Below, piece after piece: positions 1-8,390 of a stretch of DNA of 64,000 nucleotides. Source of the stretch: Streptomyces sp. T12. Lineage in GTDB: Bacteria; Actinomycetota; Actinomycetes; Streptomycetales; Streptomycetaceae. Both the position numbers and the translations under genes were made by a program. A model generated the notes under the pieces. The model did no database searches. It worked only from the letters and a program-made list of their open reading frames with translations, and had not been told where the DNA came from. How positions within the stretch are numbered: the stretch's first letter is position 1; each line of letters begins with the position of its first letter. The stretch lies in contig NZ_CP117866.1 in assembly GCF_028736035.1 (NCBI RefSeq), positions 1,302,001 to 1,366,000 on the forward strand. Direction: 5' to 3'.

Positions 1-627
1 GTATGTCTCGATGATCCGCGCGTCACCGGCGAAGTCGTAGCTCCAGACGTGGTCGAGGATCTGGGCCTTGGTCACCACCTGGCCCGCGTTCGCCAGGAGG
101 TAGGCCAGGAGCTTGAACTCGGTCGGTGACAGTGCGACGTACTGCCCCGCGCGATGTACCTCGTGAGCGCCCTCGTCGAGTTCCAGGTCTGCGTAGCTCA
201 GGACGCTCAGCGAGGTCTGCGCGGCGATGGCCGGCGCCGTCCGGCGCAGGATGGCCTCGATGCGCAGCAGCACCTCCTCGATGCTGAATGGTTTGGAGAC
301 ATAGTCGTCTCCGCCGACGCTCAGGCCGCTGATGCGGTCGTCGGTGCCGGTGCGGGCGGTCAGGAACAGGATCGGACAGTCGTTGCCCGCCGCCCGCAGC
401 CTGCGGGTTACCTCGAAGCCGTCCAGGTCGGGCAGCATCACGTCGAGCAGCACCAGGTGCGGATCCAGGCGTTCGACCTCCAGGAGGGCCGACTGCCCGG
501 TGTCGGTGCTGCTCACCTCGTATCCGGTCAGACGAAGCGTCGCCTCCAGCAGGGTGCGGATGCTGGGCTCGTCCTCGACCACGAGGAGCCGATGTCGCGG
601 CCCCGCTGCTGCGGGCTGCTCGGTCAT
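1..627 (-). CDS. OmpR-family response regulator, cut at the window edge
   Basis: DNA-binding response regulator of a two-component system; the C-terminus lies beyond base 1. The 209 visible residues hold a receiver domain (about 14-125) with acidic pocket E18/D19/E20, phosphoacceptor D62 (LLDVMLPD), switch T90 (LFLTAR) and K112 (VSKPF), then most of an OmpR/PhoB winged helix (LSPTEFKLLAYLLANAG). The start is the ATG at 627, just before the conserved RLLVVEDEP strand. It lies 38 bp after the GT39 gene on the same strand, so it may be the third cistron of that operon. The partner kinase would be outside the window. The family call is firm; the regulated process is unknown. Confidence 0.9.
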   Translation of the reverse strand, partial: MTEQPAAAGPRHRLLVVEDEPSIRTLLEATLRLTGYEVSSTDTGQSALLEVERLDPHLVLLDVMLPDLDGFEVTRRLRAAGNDCPILFLTARTGTDDRISGLSVGGDDYVSKPFSIEEVLLRIEAILRRTAPAIAAQTSLSVLSYADLELDEGAHEVHRAGQYVALSPTEFKLLAYLLANAGQVVTKAQILDHVWSYDFAGDARIIETY

Positions 628-665
628 GACGTCTGTTGGTCCGTTCTGCGTCTGGCGGCCGTCGC

Positions 666-2909
666 TTACTTGGCGGCGCAGTCGTAGAGCACGTCGCCTC
701 CCCCGAATCCCATCGCACCGCCGTCGTCCGCCTGGGAGGACGTGCCGCCGTACGCCGACGCCGCAACCTTCGTGCAGTTGTCGGCGATCCAGTCGGAGCG
801 CTGCTCGGCGTATCCGCCGGACATCATCGGCCGGCCGCCGCCGTTGGTGTCGGAGCCCAGGATGTAGCGTAGTTCGCCGTTCTTGGTCCACTCCTTCAAC
901 TGGGCCACCGACGGCGCGTTGTCGCTGTTCGTGAAGCCGCCCATGCCGATGACGGTCTCGTCGGTGCCCAGGATGAAGGCGCTGGCGGAGAGGGCGCCGC
1001 CCTCGACGGCGAGCTTGATACGTGCGTCGGGTGCGTGCTCGACCGCGTACGTGAGGATCTTGCGCTGGTCGGCGGTGAGTTCCCCGCTGCCGAGACCGCC
1101 GCGCCCGCCCGGGGCACTTCCCGAGCCGCCACCGGGCATGCCGTTCGCTCCCCCCGTGGGCATGCCCGAAGGCATTCCTGAAGGCATTCCTGAAGGCATT
1201 CCGGAATGCGTCCCGCCGGACGAGGGCTCACCGGACTGGCCCGAAGAACCGTCACCGCCGGGGAAGCCAGGCATGTTCGACGGCATCCCGGACGGCATGC
1301 CCGACGGAAGGCCTCCGCCGTTCCCACTCGGCCGGGGCATGCCGCCGCCTCCGCCGAAGCCGAGCGTCTGCGGACCGGCCGTCGGGTTGGAGCCGCCCAT
1401 GTTGGTGGAACCGGGCACGCTCACCGCCCAGGCTCCCGGGGCCACCAGGACCGACGCCACGGCCGCGCCGACGGCGACCGTCAGCAACCGGCCCTGCCGT
1501 CGGGAGAGCACCAGCAGGACGACGGCGGCACAGCCCACGAGCAGCACCGGCCACACCAGCCAGCCGTTCCAGTCGGGTTCACGGCGGATCAGCACCACCG
1601 CCCAGATCGCGCTCACCGCGACCCCGGCCACACCGACCAGGGGCGCCCAGCGCGGGCCCGCACGGTGCACGCGCACCAGCCCGACCGTCAGCCCGCCGCA
1701 CAGAGCGCCGATGGCGGGCGCGAGTTGGGTGGTGTAGTAGGGGTGGAAGATGCCCTTCTGCGTCGAGTACACGGCGGCGCAGACCACCAGCCAGGTTCCC
1801 CACAGCAGCCAGCCGGAGGCCGGCAGCAGGGCGGAGGCGGGCAGCTTTCCTCGTCGGTGCAGGACCGCCACGGCGACGGCGACGGCCATGGCCACGGCGC
1901 ACAGGGGCAGCAGCCAGCTGATCTGGCCGCCCACCTGTGTGTCGAACATCCGGGTCGGGCCGGACTCACCGCCGAACCCGCCGGCGAACCCGCCGCCTCC
2001 GCCCCCCATGCCCTGGGGCGTTCCGTCACTGGAGCCGAAGACACGCCCCAGCCCGTTGTAGCCGATCACGAGGTCCCAGGCCGAGCCGTCCTTGCTGCCG
2101 CCGATGTACGGGCGGTCGCCGGGCCACAGGGCAACGAGGGCGACCCACCACAAGGAGGACGCCGCCAGGATGGCTCCCGCGCCCAGCAGACGCCGTACTC
2201 GCGGTATCCAGGGGCCGCTTCCTCCCACGAGCCAGGCGAGGGCGAACGCGGGGATGACCATCCAGGCGGCGAGCATTTTGGTGAGGAATCCGCACCCGAT
2301 CAGGAAGCCGCTCGCGCACAGCCACCAGGCCGCGGCCCTGCCCTGCGCCTGCAGCGCGCGGGTGAGCGCGTACGCCGCCGACACCAGCAGCAGCACCAAC
2401 AGCGTGTCGGGGTTGTTGTCCCGGTTGATGGCCACCGTGATGGGGGTGAGCGTCAGCACCAAGGCCGCGACCAGGCCCGCCCCCTCCCCCGCCCAACGGC
2501 GCACGGTGCGGTGCAGGACGAGGACCGCCGCTACGCCCTCGATCACCTGCGGCAGGAGCAGCGCCCAGCCGTGCATCCCGAAGATCTCGCTGCTGATCAC
2601 CTGTGGCCACAGGGCGGCCGGCGGCTTGTCGACCGTGACCACGCCCGCCGGGTCGAAGGAGCCGAAGAGGAAGTTGGTCCAGCTCGTCCCCATCGATTTC
2701 ACAGCCGCCGAGTAGTAGCTGTTGCCCCAGCCCAGGGAACCCAGTGCCCATCCGTACAGGACGGCCGCGAGCGCGAGGACGGCGCCGAGTGCCGCGGGGG
2801 CGGCCCAGGCGGGCAGCGAGCGGACGGAGGGACTCGTCCTGTCGGGTGTCGGGGTCGCCGATACGGTCTTGAGGTGCACGGAGTTGCTCATGTCGGGATT
2901 CGCTCTCAT
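666..2909 (-). CDS. GT39-family membrane glycosyltransferase (PMT/ArnT-like, YkcB type)
   Basis: Polytopic membrane glycosyltransferase expected to take a sugar from a polyprenyl-phosphate donor on the outer face of the membrane. The 747-aa protein has a cytoplasmic N-terminus, the conserved first loop (SYYSAAVKSMG, FDPAGVVTVDKPPAALWPQ), the NRDNNPDTLLVL motif, roughly a dozen hydrophobic segments to about residue 520, then a Gly/Met/Pro-rich linker with GMPS repeats and a globular C-terminal domain (about 600-747). The start at 2909 shares one base with the upstream stop (TGATG), so translation is probably coupled; a second ATG is at 2891. It pairs with the polyprenyl-phosphate glycosyltransferase upstream, as in ykcB-ykcC loci. 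The acceptor is unknown. Confidence 0.85.
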   Translation of the reverse strand: MRANPDMSNSVHLKTVSATPTPDRTSPSVRSLPAWAAPAALGAVLALAAVLYGWALGSLGWGNSYYSAAVKSMGTSWTNFLFGSFDPAGVVTVDKPPAALWPQVISSEIFGMHGWALLLPQVIEGVAAVLVLHRTVRRWAGEGAGLVAALVLTLTPITVAINRDNNPDTLLVLLLVSAAYALTRALQAQGRAAAWWLCASGFLIGCGFLTKMLAAWMVIPAFALAWLVGGSGPWIPRVRRLLGAGAILAASSLWWVALVALWPGDRPYIGGSKDGSAWDLVIGYNGLGRVFGSSDGTPQGMGGGGGGFAGGFGGESGPTRMFDTQVGGQISWLLPLCAVAMAVAVAVAVLHRRGKLPASALLPASGWLLWGTWLVVCAAVYSTQKGIFHPYYTTQLAPAIGALCGGLTVGLVRVHRAGPRWAPLVGVAGVAVSAIWAVVLIRREPDWNGWLVWPVLLVGCAAVVLLVLSRRQGRLLTVAVGAAVASVLVAPGAWAVSVPGSTNMGGSNPTAGPQTLGFGGGGGMPRPSGNGGGLPSGMPSGMPSNMPGFPGGDGSSGQSGEPSSGGTHSGMPSGMPSGMPSGMPTGGANGMPGGGSGSAPGGRGGLGSGELTADQRKILTYAVEHAPDARIKLAVEGGALSASAFILGTDETVIGMGGFTNSDNAPSVAQLKEWTKNGELRYILGSDTNGGGRPMMSGGYAEQRSDWIADNCTKVAASAYGGTSSQADDGGAMGFGGGDVLYDCAAK

Positions 2910-4198
2910 CAGCGGGTACGGCCACGGGGGCCGGCGAAGACGGCCAGCCGCAGCACGGCGAAGCGCACGCAGGTGACCGCGACGGACGCGGTGGCAAGGA
3001 CCGCGGTCTCCGCGGCCGGTGAGGCTCCGGGATCGAGCCACTTGAACCACAGCACCGCTCCGGAGGTGACCAGGTAGCCGAGGACGAACAGGCCCCCGGC
3101 ACCGAGGTGGGCACGGGCGGGCGGGGTGGTCGAGTGCCGGAAGGTGAGGCGCCGGTTCGCCTCGGTGTTGAGCACGGTGAGGACGAGCAGCGAGACGAGG
3201 TTGGCGACGGCCGGGCTCCACCAGCCGCGCAACAGCCAGTACAGCAGTGCCTGCCCGAGCGTGGAGAGGACGCCGATCGCGATGAAGCAGCCGACCTCCC
3301 ACGACAGCACGCCACGTCCCGTGGGGGGTGCGAGGACGGCGTCGGGGTGCTCGGCGGCCGGTGCGGGGCGCGGTCGTATGTCGACGCGGGCATCGCCGGA
3401 GGCCTTGAGGCGCGCCATGCGCCACAGGCCTCGCAGGTCGTCCGTGGCGGTGCTGACCACGTCCACCCGGGTGTCGACGTCCTCGACCCAGTCGACCGGC
3501 ACCTCGTGGACGCGCAGTCCGTTGTGCTCGGCGAGCAGGAGCAGTTCGGTGTCGAAGAACCACGCGTCGTCGCGGGTCACCTGCAGCAGCGGCCGGAGCA
3601 CCTCGGTGCGGGCCGCCTTGAACCCGCACTGGGCGTCGGTGAAGCGGACGCCGTGGGTGAGCCGGATGATGCCGTTGTAACAGCGGGAGATGAACTCGCG
3701 CCGCGGCCCGCGCACCGTACGCGCCCCGGGAGCCAGCCGGGAGCCGATCGCGAGGTCCGAGTGCCCGCTGGCCAGGGGCGCGACCAGCGGGAGCAGCCCG
3801 TCGAGGCCGGTGGACAGGTCCACGTCCATGTACGCCACGATGTCCGCGTCGCTGGCGCCCCAGACGGTGCGCAGGGCCAGCCCACGCCCCTTACGGTCCA
3901 GGTGGACGACGCCTACCCCGGGCAGCTCGTCGGCGAGGCGGCGGGCGGTGGCGAAAGTCTCGTCGGTGCTGGCGTTGTCGGCGACCGTGATCCGCCAGGG
4001 GAAGGGGAAACCCTCGGACAGACGCGCGTGGAGGGTGCGCAGGCACCCGGGCAGGGCGCGTTCCTCGTTGTAGACCGGCACGACGATGTCCACCGTCGCG
4101 GTACCGGCGTCCGGGAGAAGCGAACGGTCGACCGGCTGGAACGGGGCCGGCCGCTCCATGCGGGCGGCGAGTTCGATGAGGTGGGGGGTGGGAGTCAT
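2909..4198 (-). CDS. GT2 dolichyl-phosphate-mannose-synthase-like glycosyltransferase fused to a GtrA-like domain
   Basis: Likely makes or flips the polyprenyl-phosphate sugar used by the GT39 protein. The N-terminal GT2 domain starts at DIVVPVYNEERALPG, carries the metal-binding DXD in YMDVDLSTGL and the family motif QCGFKA. The C-terminal third, from about residue 295, has four hydrophobic helices of the GtrA/DPMS type ending in NTEANRRLTFRHS. I placed the start at ATG 4198 because GAGGA lies just upstream; an in-frame ATG at 4213 would add five residues. It is the first gene of the leftward operon with the GT39 gene. Family assignment is strong; sugar identity is not known. Confidence 0.85.
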   Translation of the reverse strand: MTPTPHLIELAARMERPAPFQPVDRSLLPDAGTATVDIVVPVYNEERALPGCLRTLHARLSEGFPFPWRITVADNASTDETFATARRLADELPGVGVVHLDRKGRGLALRTVWGASDADIVAYMDVDLSTGLDGLLPLVAPLASGHSDLAIGSRLAPGARTVRGPRREFISRCYNGIIRLTHGVRFTDAQCGFKAARTEVLRPLLQVTRDDAWFFDTELLLLAEHNGLRVHEVPVDWVEDVDTRVDVVSTATDDLRGLWRMARLKASGDARVDIRPRPAPAAEHPDAVLAPPTGRGVLSWEVGCFIAIGVLSTLGQALLYWLLRGWWSPAVANLVSLLVLTVLNTEANRRLTFRHSTTPPARAHLGAGGLFVLGYLVTSGAVLWFKWLDPGASPAAETAVLATASVAVTCVRFAVLRLAVFAGPRGRTR

Positions 4199-4351
4199 GG
4201 CTTCCTCAGGCATGAGGGGACGGCAGACTGCGGCTCACAGGTCCTGGTCCAGGGCCGCGGCCTCACTGTTGCCGCCCCGCCTGTGGGGGTGGGGGGAGGA
4301 CACCGAGAACTGACGGAGAGTCAGATCAATGGCCGAAAGCGCTCCCACCAT

Positions 4352-4925
4352 TCACAGGGTGACGACGGTGCTGACGTGCGCGATGACGGTGGCGACGTCG
4401 AAGAGCAGTTCCGAGGTGTTCGCCTTCTGCGTCACCTGCCCGTCGACGAGGCAGGTCACCGTCAGGCCGCGACCGCCCATCGGCACGTCGTCGGTGGCGA
4501 CCAGGGCCGGTCCCGTCGAGGTGGTGACGGCGGCGGACGGCCCGGGCGCGGGGATCCCGTCCGGGCGGCTCCACGCGGTGATGTTGTTGGTCACGGTATA
4601 TCCCGCGACGTGGCCCAAGGCCGTTTCAGCCGTCACTTCACGGACCCGGCGCCCTATCACCAGACCGAGCTCCACGCCCCGGTCCACGTCCTGCACCTCG
4701 CCCGGCAGGCAGATGTCGTCGTCGGCACCCACTGCGACATGGCCGCCGTACGACACCGAGAATTCCGAAGTCGCGGGAAGGGGTCACCCCAACTCCCGTG
4801 CACGGGCGGCATAGTCGGGATCAAGGCGAACGATCTCGCCCGGCCGGACGATCAGTGGCGCGTAGGAGACGTCCTCCAGCCGGTGGCGCTCACCGGTCTC
4901 GGCACCGGCCCGTTCCTGCCAGCCT
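4352..4925 (-). pseudogene. Remnant of a fumarylacetoacetate-hydrolase-family gene
   Basis: Reading leftward, the conceptual protein runs ERHRLEDVSYAPLIVRPGEI...AARARELG, meets an in-frame TGA at 4786-4784, then continues in the same frame as PLPATSEFSVSYGG...GADDDICLPGE...VELGLVIGRR...ALGHVAGYTVTNNI...GPALVATDDV...KANTSELLFDVA and stops after STVVTL. These are FAH-family landmarks in the right order. The usual 280-residue fold is truncated at both ends and has internal losses. It resembles the intact FAH hydrolase at 27882-28733 in family but looks like a different member. I read it as a dead relative of a sugar-acid hydrolase left beside the fucose genes. Confidence 0.7.
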
Positions 4926-4928
4926 TCA

Positions 4929-5181
4929 CGCGGTATCCGCCGCGTCCTGCTGTGGCGGACACTGACCGGCGACGACTCCTTCGACATCGACTACTGGGTG
5001 ACCAGGGTCTCCAACCACCCGCAGGAGGCCGCGGTATGACGAGCGAACCCATGTCCCGCGCCCAGTCCCCACAGACGGTCGTCACCCCGGTACTGCGGCG
5101 GCAGGTGCTGGTGCTGCACCTGGCCAACTCCGCCTTGGACTCGCACGTCGCCGGCTGGTCGCTGTACGACGGAAGCTGATC
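4929..5181 (+). other. Gene debris: two short overlapping coding-like fragments
   Basis: From 4929 the frame reads RGIRRVLLWRTLTGDDSFDI...NHPQEAAV and stops at 5038; an ATG overlapping that stop (ATGA) opens a 47-codon frame, MTSEPMSRAQ...AGWSLYDGS, ending at 5181. Codon use looks coding and the 4-bp overlap is operon-like, but I recognise neither product and both are too short to be whole. The left end abuts the broken FAH gene. Best read as the truncated ends of two adjacent genes. Confidence 0.35.
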
Positions 5182-5464
5182 CCGCCGTATCCGGGCCATG
5201 AGTACGACGCCTCCTTCCTCAAGCGGACATCCGGCGCTTGGGTAGGCGTCGGGTGCCGGGTGGAAGGCCGGGCCGAAGTGCAGGGAAGACGGGCCGGTAC
5301 GCAGGTGAGTTTGCGGCCAAGACACGTCATCCCCCTGCCCGGGCCACTGCCGCCCGGTACCGGCGGCTACCGCGTTCACGGACTGGCGGCGCCCGGCAGC
5401 GGTCCTGACGTCGCTCGCGCCGACGACCTGGAGTCGCATCCGCACTCGATCTACCTGGCCGAAC
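5182..5464. other. No recognisable gene
   Basis: No reading frame on either strand shows a recognisable family motif. It separates the gene debris on the left from the first fucose box and may be further decayed coding sequence. Confidence 0.4.
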
Positions 5465-5475
5465 ACATCCTATGT
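5465..5475. promoter_or_regulatory. Distal fucose box (imperfect)
   Basis: ACATCCTATGT differs at one base from the palindrome ACATC(C/G)GATGT that recurs in front of the fucose genes. It lies 120 bp centre to centre upstream of the perfect copy at 5585-5595, repeating the paired layout seen at other fucosidase promoters. Confidence 0.5.
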
Positions 5476-5553
5476 ATCGGGAACCCATCCTGAGGGTTGA
5501 GCGTATTCGCCGCCCGCAACTGCTGGGTTGATCTGGCGATTTCTGTCGACCCC

Positions 5554-5595
5554 CTAGACACACTGCTGACTGATGCCCGTTAATACATCCGATGT
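5554..5595 (+). promoter_or_regulatory. Fucosidase-type promoter with perfect fucose box
   Basis: CTAGACA (5554-5560), 19 nt, then TTAATACATCCGATGT (5580-5595). The final 11 bases are a perfect palindrome centred on 5590. The same arrangement with the same 19-nt gap lies upstream of the fucosidases at 18563 and 46498. TAGACA is a candidate -35 and TTAATA/TAATAC a candidate -10, so a protein on the palindrome would block the start. The gene it once served seems to be the fossil at 5684; the intact fucosidase at 6065 is now about 470 bp downstream. Confidence 0.7.
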
Positions 5596-5683
5596 TACTC
5601 GCCGAACACACGCTGTGTGTAAGCGAGCGGCGGCGCCTCTCTCGGGACGCCGAGTGCCGTCCTGCGAACCGCCAGGAGAATTC

Positions 5684-5735
5684 TTGTCAGAGCTGATCAC
5701 CTGCGAAGGGGCGCTCGTCGGCATGGCGGTCGCCG
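5684..5735 (+). pseudogene. Fossil 5' end of a further GH29 fucosidase gene
   Basis: AGGAGAATTC precedes TTG TCA GAG CTG ATC ACC, reading MSELITCEGALVGMA. This matches, base by base with a few changes, the leader of the fucosidase starting at 48837 (AGGAGAAGACC, TTG TCA GAG CCG ATC ACT, reading MSEPITRRRVLVGMA). The twin-arginine codons are lost and no fucosidase sequence follows. Together with the promoter at 5554-5595 this looks like the promoter, ribosome site and signal-peptide start of a lost paralogue. Confidence 0.55.
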
Positions 5736-6064
5736 ACGGCGGGCTCCGCCCTGCGCCCAGGGCCCTCTCCCAGCCTCGGGCGACACCACGTCCCGCGAGG
5801 CGGCTCTCGTCCCATGCCGATCACGCCTCCCAGGGAGGCCCGATCGCCAACCGTGGGTGGGCACCTTCCACATGGCACACGCCCTGCCGACAGGTCCCGC
5901 TGGAGGCACCGTTTTCATGACCCTTCAGACGGCCCCGGCCCCGGCCCCTGCCCCTTGCAGGGACACCTGCCGCCCTGCGCACACCCCGACACCCAGGCCG
6001 GCGTCAACAGCCCCAGGACGTCGTCGTCACAGCAACCAATGCCATCGATCCACAGGAGTGGGCC
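5736..6064. other. Leader region without a gene
   Basis: No convincing gene. It links the fossil fucosidase start to the intact fucosidase and could be transcribed as a long 5' leader from the promoter at 5554. CACAGGAGTGGGCC immediately before 6065 supplies the ribosome site of the next gene. Confidence 0.4.
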
Positions 6065-8017
6065 ATGTCCTCACCAAGAATGTCTCGCCGTACGTTTCTC
6101 GGCGCTGCGGGTGCGGCGACCGCCGCGACCGCCCTGCCACTCGTCCCCGGCTTCTCCGGCCTTCTGTCGCAAGCGTCCGCCGCGGACACACAGACCAACC
6201 TGAGCAAGATGGTCGACATGCGGTTCGGCATGTTCAACCACTTCAGCCTGGGCACGTTCACCAACGAGGAGTGGGCGGAACCCAACCAGAGCCCCACCCT
6301 CTTCGCTCCCCCGAGTGTCAACTGCGCGCAGTGGGCCGACGCGGCGGCCGCCGCGAAAATGAGCTACGGCATCCTGACCACCAGGCACCACGACGGCTTC
6401 GCCCTGTGGCCGAGCGCCCACGGCACCCAGAACGTCGCGAACAGCTCGTACAAACACGACGTCGTCCAGGCGTACTGCGACGCCTTCCGCGCGAAGGGGC
6501 TGAAGGTCGGGCTGTACTACTCGGTCTGGGACCGCACCTTCGGCGTCGAGGCATGGGAAAGCCGGCACAAGGTGTCCGGGCTCCAGATCACCGATGCCAT
6601 CCACCCCGCCCACATGACCTTCGTCCTCGGTCAGCTCCGCGAGCTGCTCACCAACTACGGCACCATCGACATTCTGATGACCGACGGCTACGCATGGCAG
6701 ATGGGGCAGCAGGCCGTCTCCTACCAGGCGATCCGTTCGCTGGTGAAGGAGCTGCAGCCGGACTGCGTCATGATCGACCTCGGCGCGCTGTCGGAGCCCT
6801 TCCTCGGCGACGCGATCTTCTTCGAGGAGCCGATGGGCATCACGGCGCCGGCGGGCAACACCTACGCCGCCACGCAGGGGCAGACCATCAGCAACGGCTG
6901 GTTCTGGCACCCCTCCACCCCGACCGAGAGCCTCATGAGCAAGGCCTCGATCCTCTCGCACCTGGCCGACCTGGAACCGAAGTACACCTCGTTCATCCTC
7001 AACTGCCCGCCCAACCGCAACGGCCTGCTGGACACCAACGTCGTCAACCGGCTCGCCGAGGTCGGCGCGGCCTGGAGCCCCAACACCTCCAGGCCGCCGC
7101 TGCCCACCCAGATACTGCGCGCCGAGCACCCGGTCACACCGGTCAACGCTTACGCCACCGGCTACCACACCGGCGAGGGCCCGTTCCACGCCATCGACGG
7201 ACTCAGCGACAACCGCTACGAGACCTGCTGGTCGACCTGGGGGCTGCCGGCGCCGCTGCCGCAGTCCATCACCATCGACCTCGGCGGCGTGTGGAGCAAC
7301 GTCTCCACCCTGGAGTACCTGCCCAAGCAGTGGGGCCGCAACAACTCCACCGACGGCGACATCACCTCGTACACCATCCTCACCAGCACCGACGGGGTCA
7401 ACTTCACCCAGGTCGCCACCGGCACCTGGGCCGGCAACCGCAAGACCAAGGTGGTCGAGTGGCCCAACCGGAACGTGGGCTTCGTACGGATCCAGGCCAA
7501 CGCGGCCACCGGCGGCTACGCCAACGTCAGCGGCCTCCGGATCGGCGGCCGGTCGGTCAGGCCGGCCCTGGTCTCCACCACGCTGCCCGGCGACGGCACG
7601 GTTTACCGCCTGGTCGCCCGGCACAGCGGCAAGTCCGTCGACGTGGAGGGCAGGCGCACCACCGACGGCACCAAGGTCCTGCAGTGGCCCTCGCTCGACC
7701 AGACGAACCAGAAGTGGACCTTCGTCAAGACCGGTGACGGCTACTACAAGATCAAGGGTGTGGGCAGCGGCAAGCTCCTGGAGGTCCAGGGTCTGTCCCG
7801 CGCGGAAGGCGGCACCGTCGGCATATGGGGAGACGCCAGCGCTCCCCAGCAGCACTGGGCCGTCACGCCCACCGGTGACGGGTACTACGTCCTCATCGAC
7901 CGCTACAGCGGACTCTGCCTCGCCGTCGACGAGGGCAGCACCGCCAACGGAGCCAACATCGAGCAGCAGCCGTACGCGTCACAGACGCACCAGCAATGGC
8001 AGATCGTCCCCTCCTGA
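6065..8017 (+). CDS. Secreted GH29 alpha-L-fucosidase with discoidin-like and ricin-B-like modules
   Basis: Exported glycosidase predicted to release terminal L-fucose from plant or other glycans. The 650-aa protein has a Tat signal (MSRRTFLGAAGAAT, cleavage near residue 40), a GH29 barrel (DMRFGMFNHFSLGTFTNEEW, TTRHHDGFALWP, LKVGLYYSVWDRTF) with candidate nucleophile D207 in LMTDGYAWQMG, a discoidin/F5-8C-like domain at about 350-495 (NVSTLEYLPKQW), and a ricin-B beta-trefoil at about 510-650 with QW repeats. Start ATG has AGGAG upstream. It is a near-collinear paralogue of the protein at 56646. The only fucose-type promoter nearby is 470 bp upstream. A reductase fossil follows. Substrate linkage cannot be read from sequence. 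Confidence 0.9.
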   Translation: MSSPRMSRRTFLGAAGAATAATALPLVPGFSGLLSQASAADTQTNLSKMVDMRFGMFNHFSLGTFTNEEWAEPNQSPTLFAPPSVNCAQWADAAAAAKMSYGILTTRHHDGFALWPSAHGTQNVANSSYKHDVVQAYCDAFRAKGLKVGLYYSVWDRTFGVEAWESRHKVSGLQITDAIHPAHMTFVLGQLRELLTNYGTIDILMTDGYAWQMGQQAVSYQAIRSLVKELQPDCVMIDLGALSEPFLGDAIFFEEPMGITAPAGNTYAATQGQTISNGWFWHPSTPTESLMSKASILSHLADLEPKYTSFILNCPPNRNGLLDTNVVNRLAEVGAAWSPNTSRPPLPTQILRAEHPVTPVNAYATGYHTGEGPFHAIDGLSDNRYETCWSTWGLPAPLPQSITIDLGGVWSNVSTLEYLPKQWGRNNSTDGDITSYTILTSTDGVNFTQVATGTWAGNRKTKVVEWPNRNVGFVRIQANAATGGYANVSGLRIGGRSVRPALVSTTLPGDGTVYRLVARHSGKSVDVEGRRTTDGTKVLQWPSLDQTNQKWTFVKTGDGYYKIKGVGSGKLLEVQGLSRAEGGTVGIWGDASAPQQHWAVTPTGDGYYVLIDRYSGLCLAVDEGSTANGANIEQQPYASQTHQQWQIVPS

Positions 8018-8120
8018 CCTGCCTTCCGCGGACGCGGGGCGCCCCGGCACCCCGCGCCCGCACGCGTGCCGGATTCCATGAGGCGTTGGGAGCAGCCCGG
8101 CCAACCTGTAGCCGCGTGGG

Positions 8121-8390
8121 GTCGACACCGAGGGCTTCGCTCTGTCGATCGCCGAGGTCTGCGAACGGCGCGGTACGACCTTCCGGCGGCGATCGCCTTC
8201 CCGCTCGCCCATCCGGCTATCATCAACGTCACCCTGGGTGTACGGAGTCCGGAACAGGCGGCACGGAACGTGGAACTCCACCGTCGGCACATCTCCGAAG
8301 GTCTCTGGGACGACCCTGGCGCCCAAGGACTCATCAGGTCGGACACACCGACGCGGAACGGTCACGGAAGGAGCTCGCGGTGTCCCTGAC
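8121..8390 (+). pseudogene. C-terminal remnant of an aldo/keto reductase (L-fucose dehydrogenase type)
   Basis: From 8121 the frame reads VDTEGFALSIAEVCERRGTT; one base is then missing near 8181, and the next frame continues PAAIAFPLAHPAIINVTLGV, RSPEQAARNVELH and GLWDDPGAQGLI. This matches in order the end of the intact reductase at 24732-25778 (AVCERHGVPLRAAALRFPFG, ARTPEEVRDTVEQL, LWDELRAEGLLD). Only the last 80 or so residues survive, and the tail runs into the GntR start. It suggests that a second set of fucose catabolic genes once lay here. Confidence 0.7.

Noticed and set aside
1150..1330. Repeated GCAT-containing units as a CRISPR or tandem DNA repeat
   Set aside because: Units encode in-frame GMPS repeats of the GT39 linker and have no spacers.
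5573..5920. 115-codon frame after the first fucose promoter as a real gene
   Set aside because: No family motif; it spans the fossil fucosidase leader, which is homologous in another alignment.
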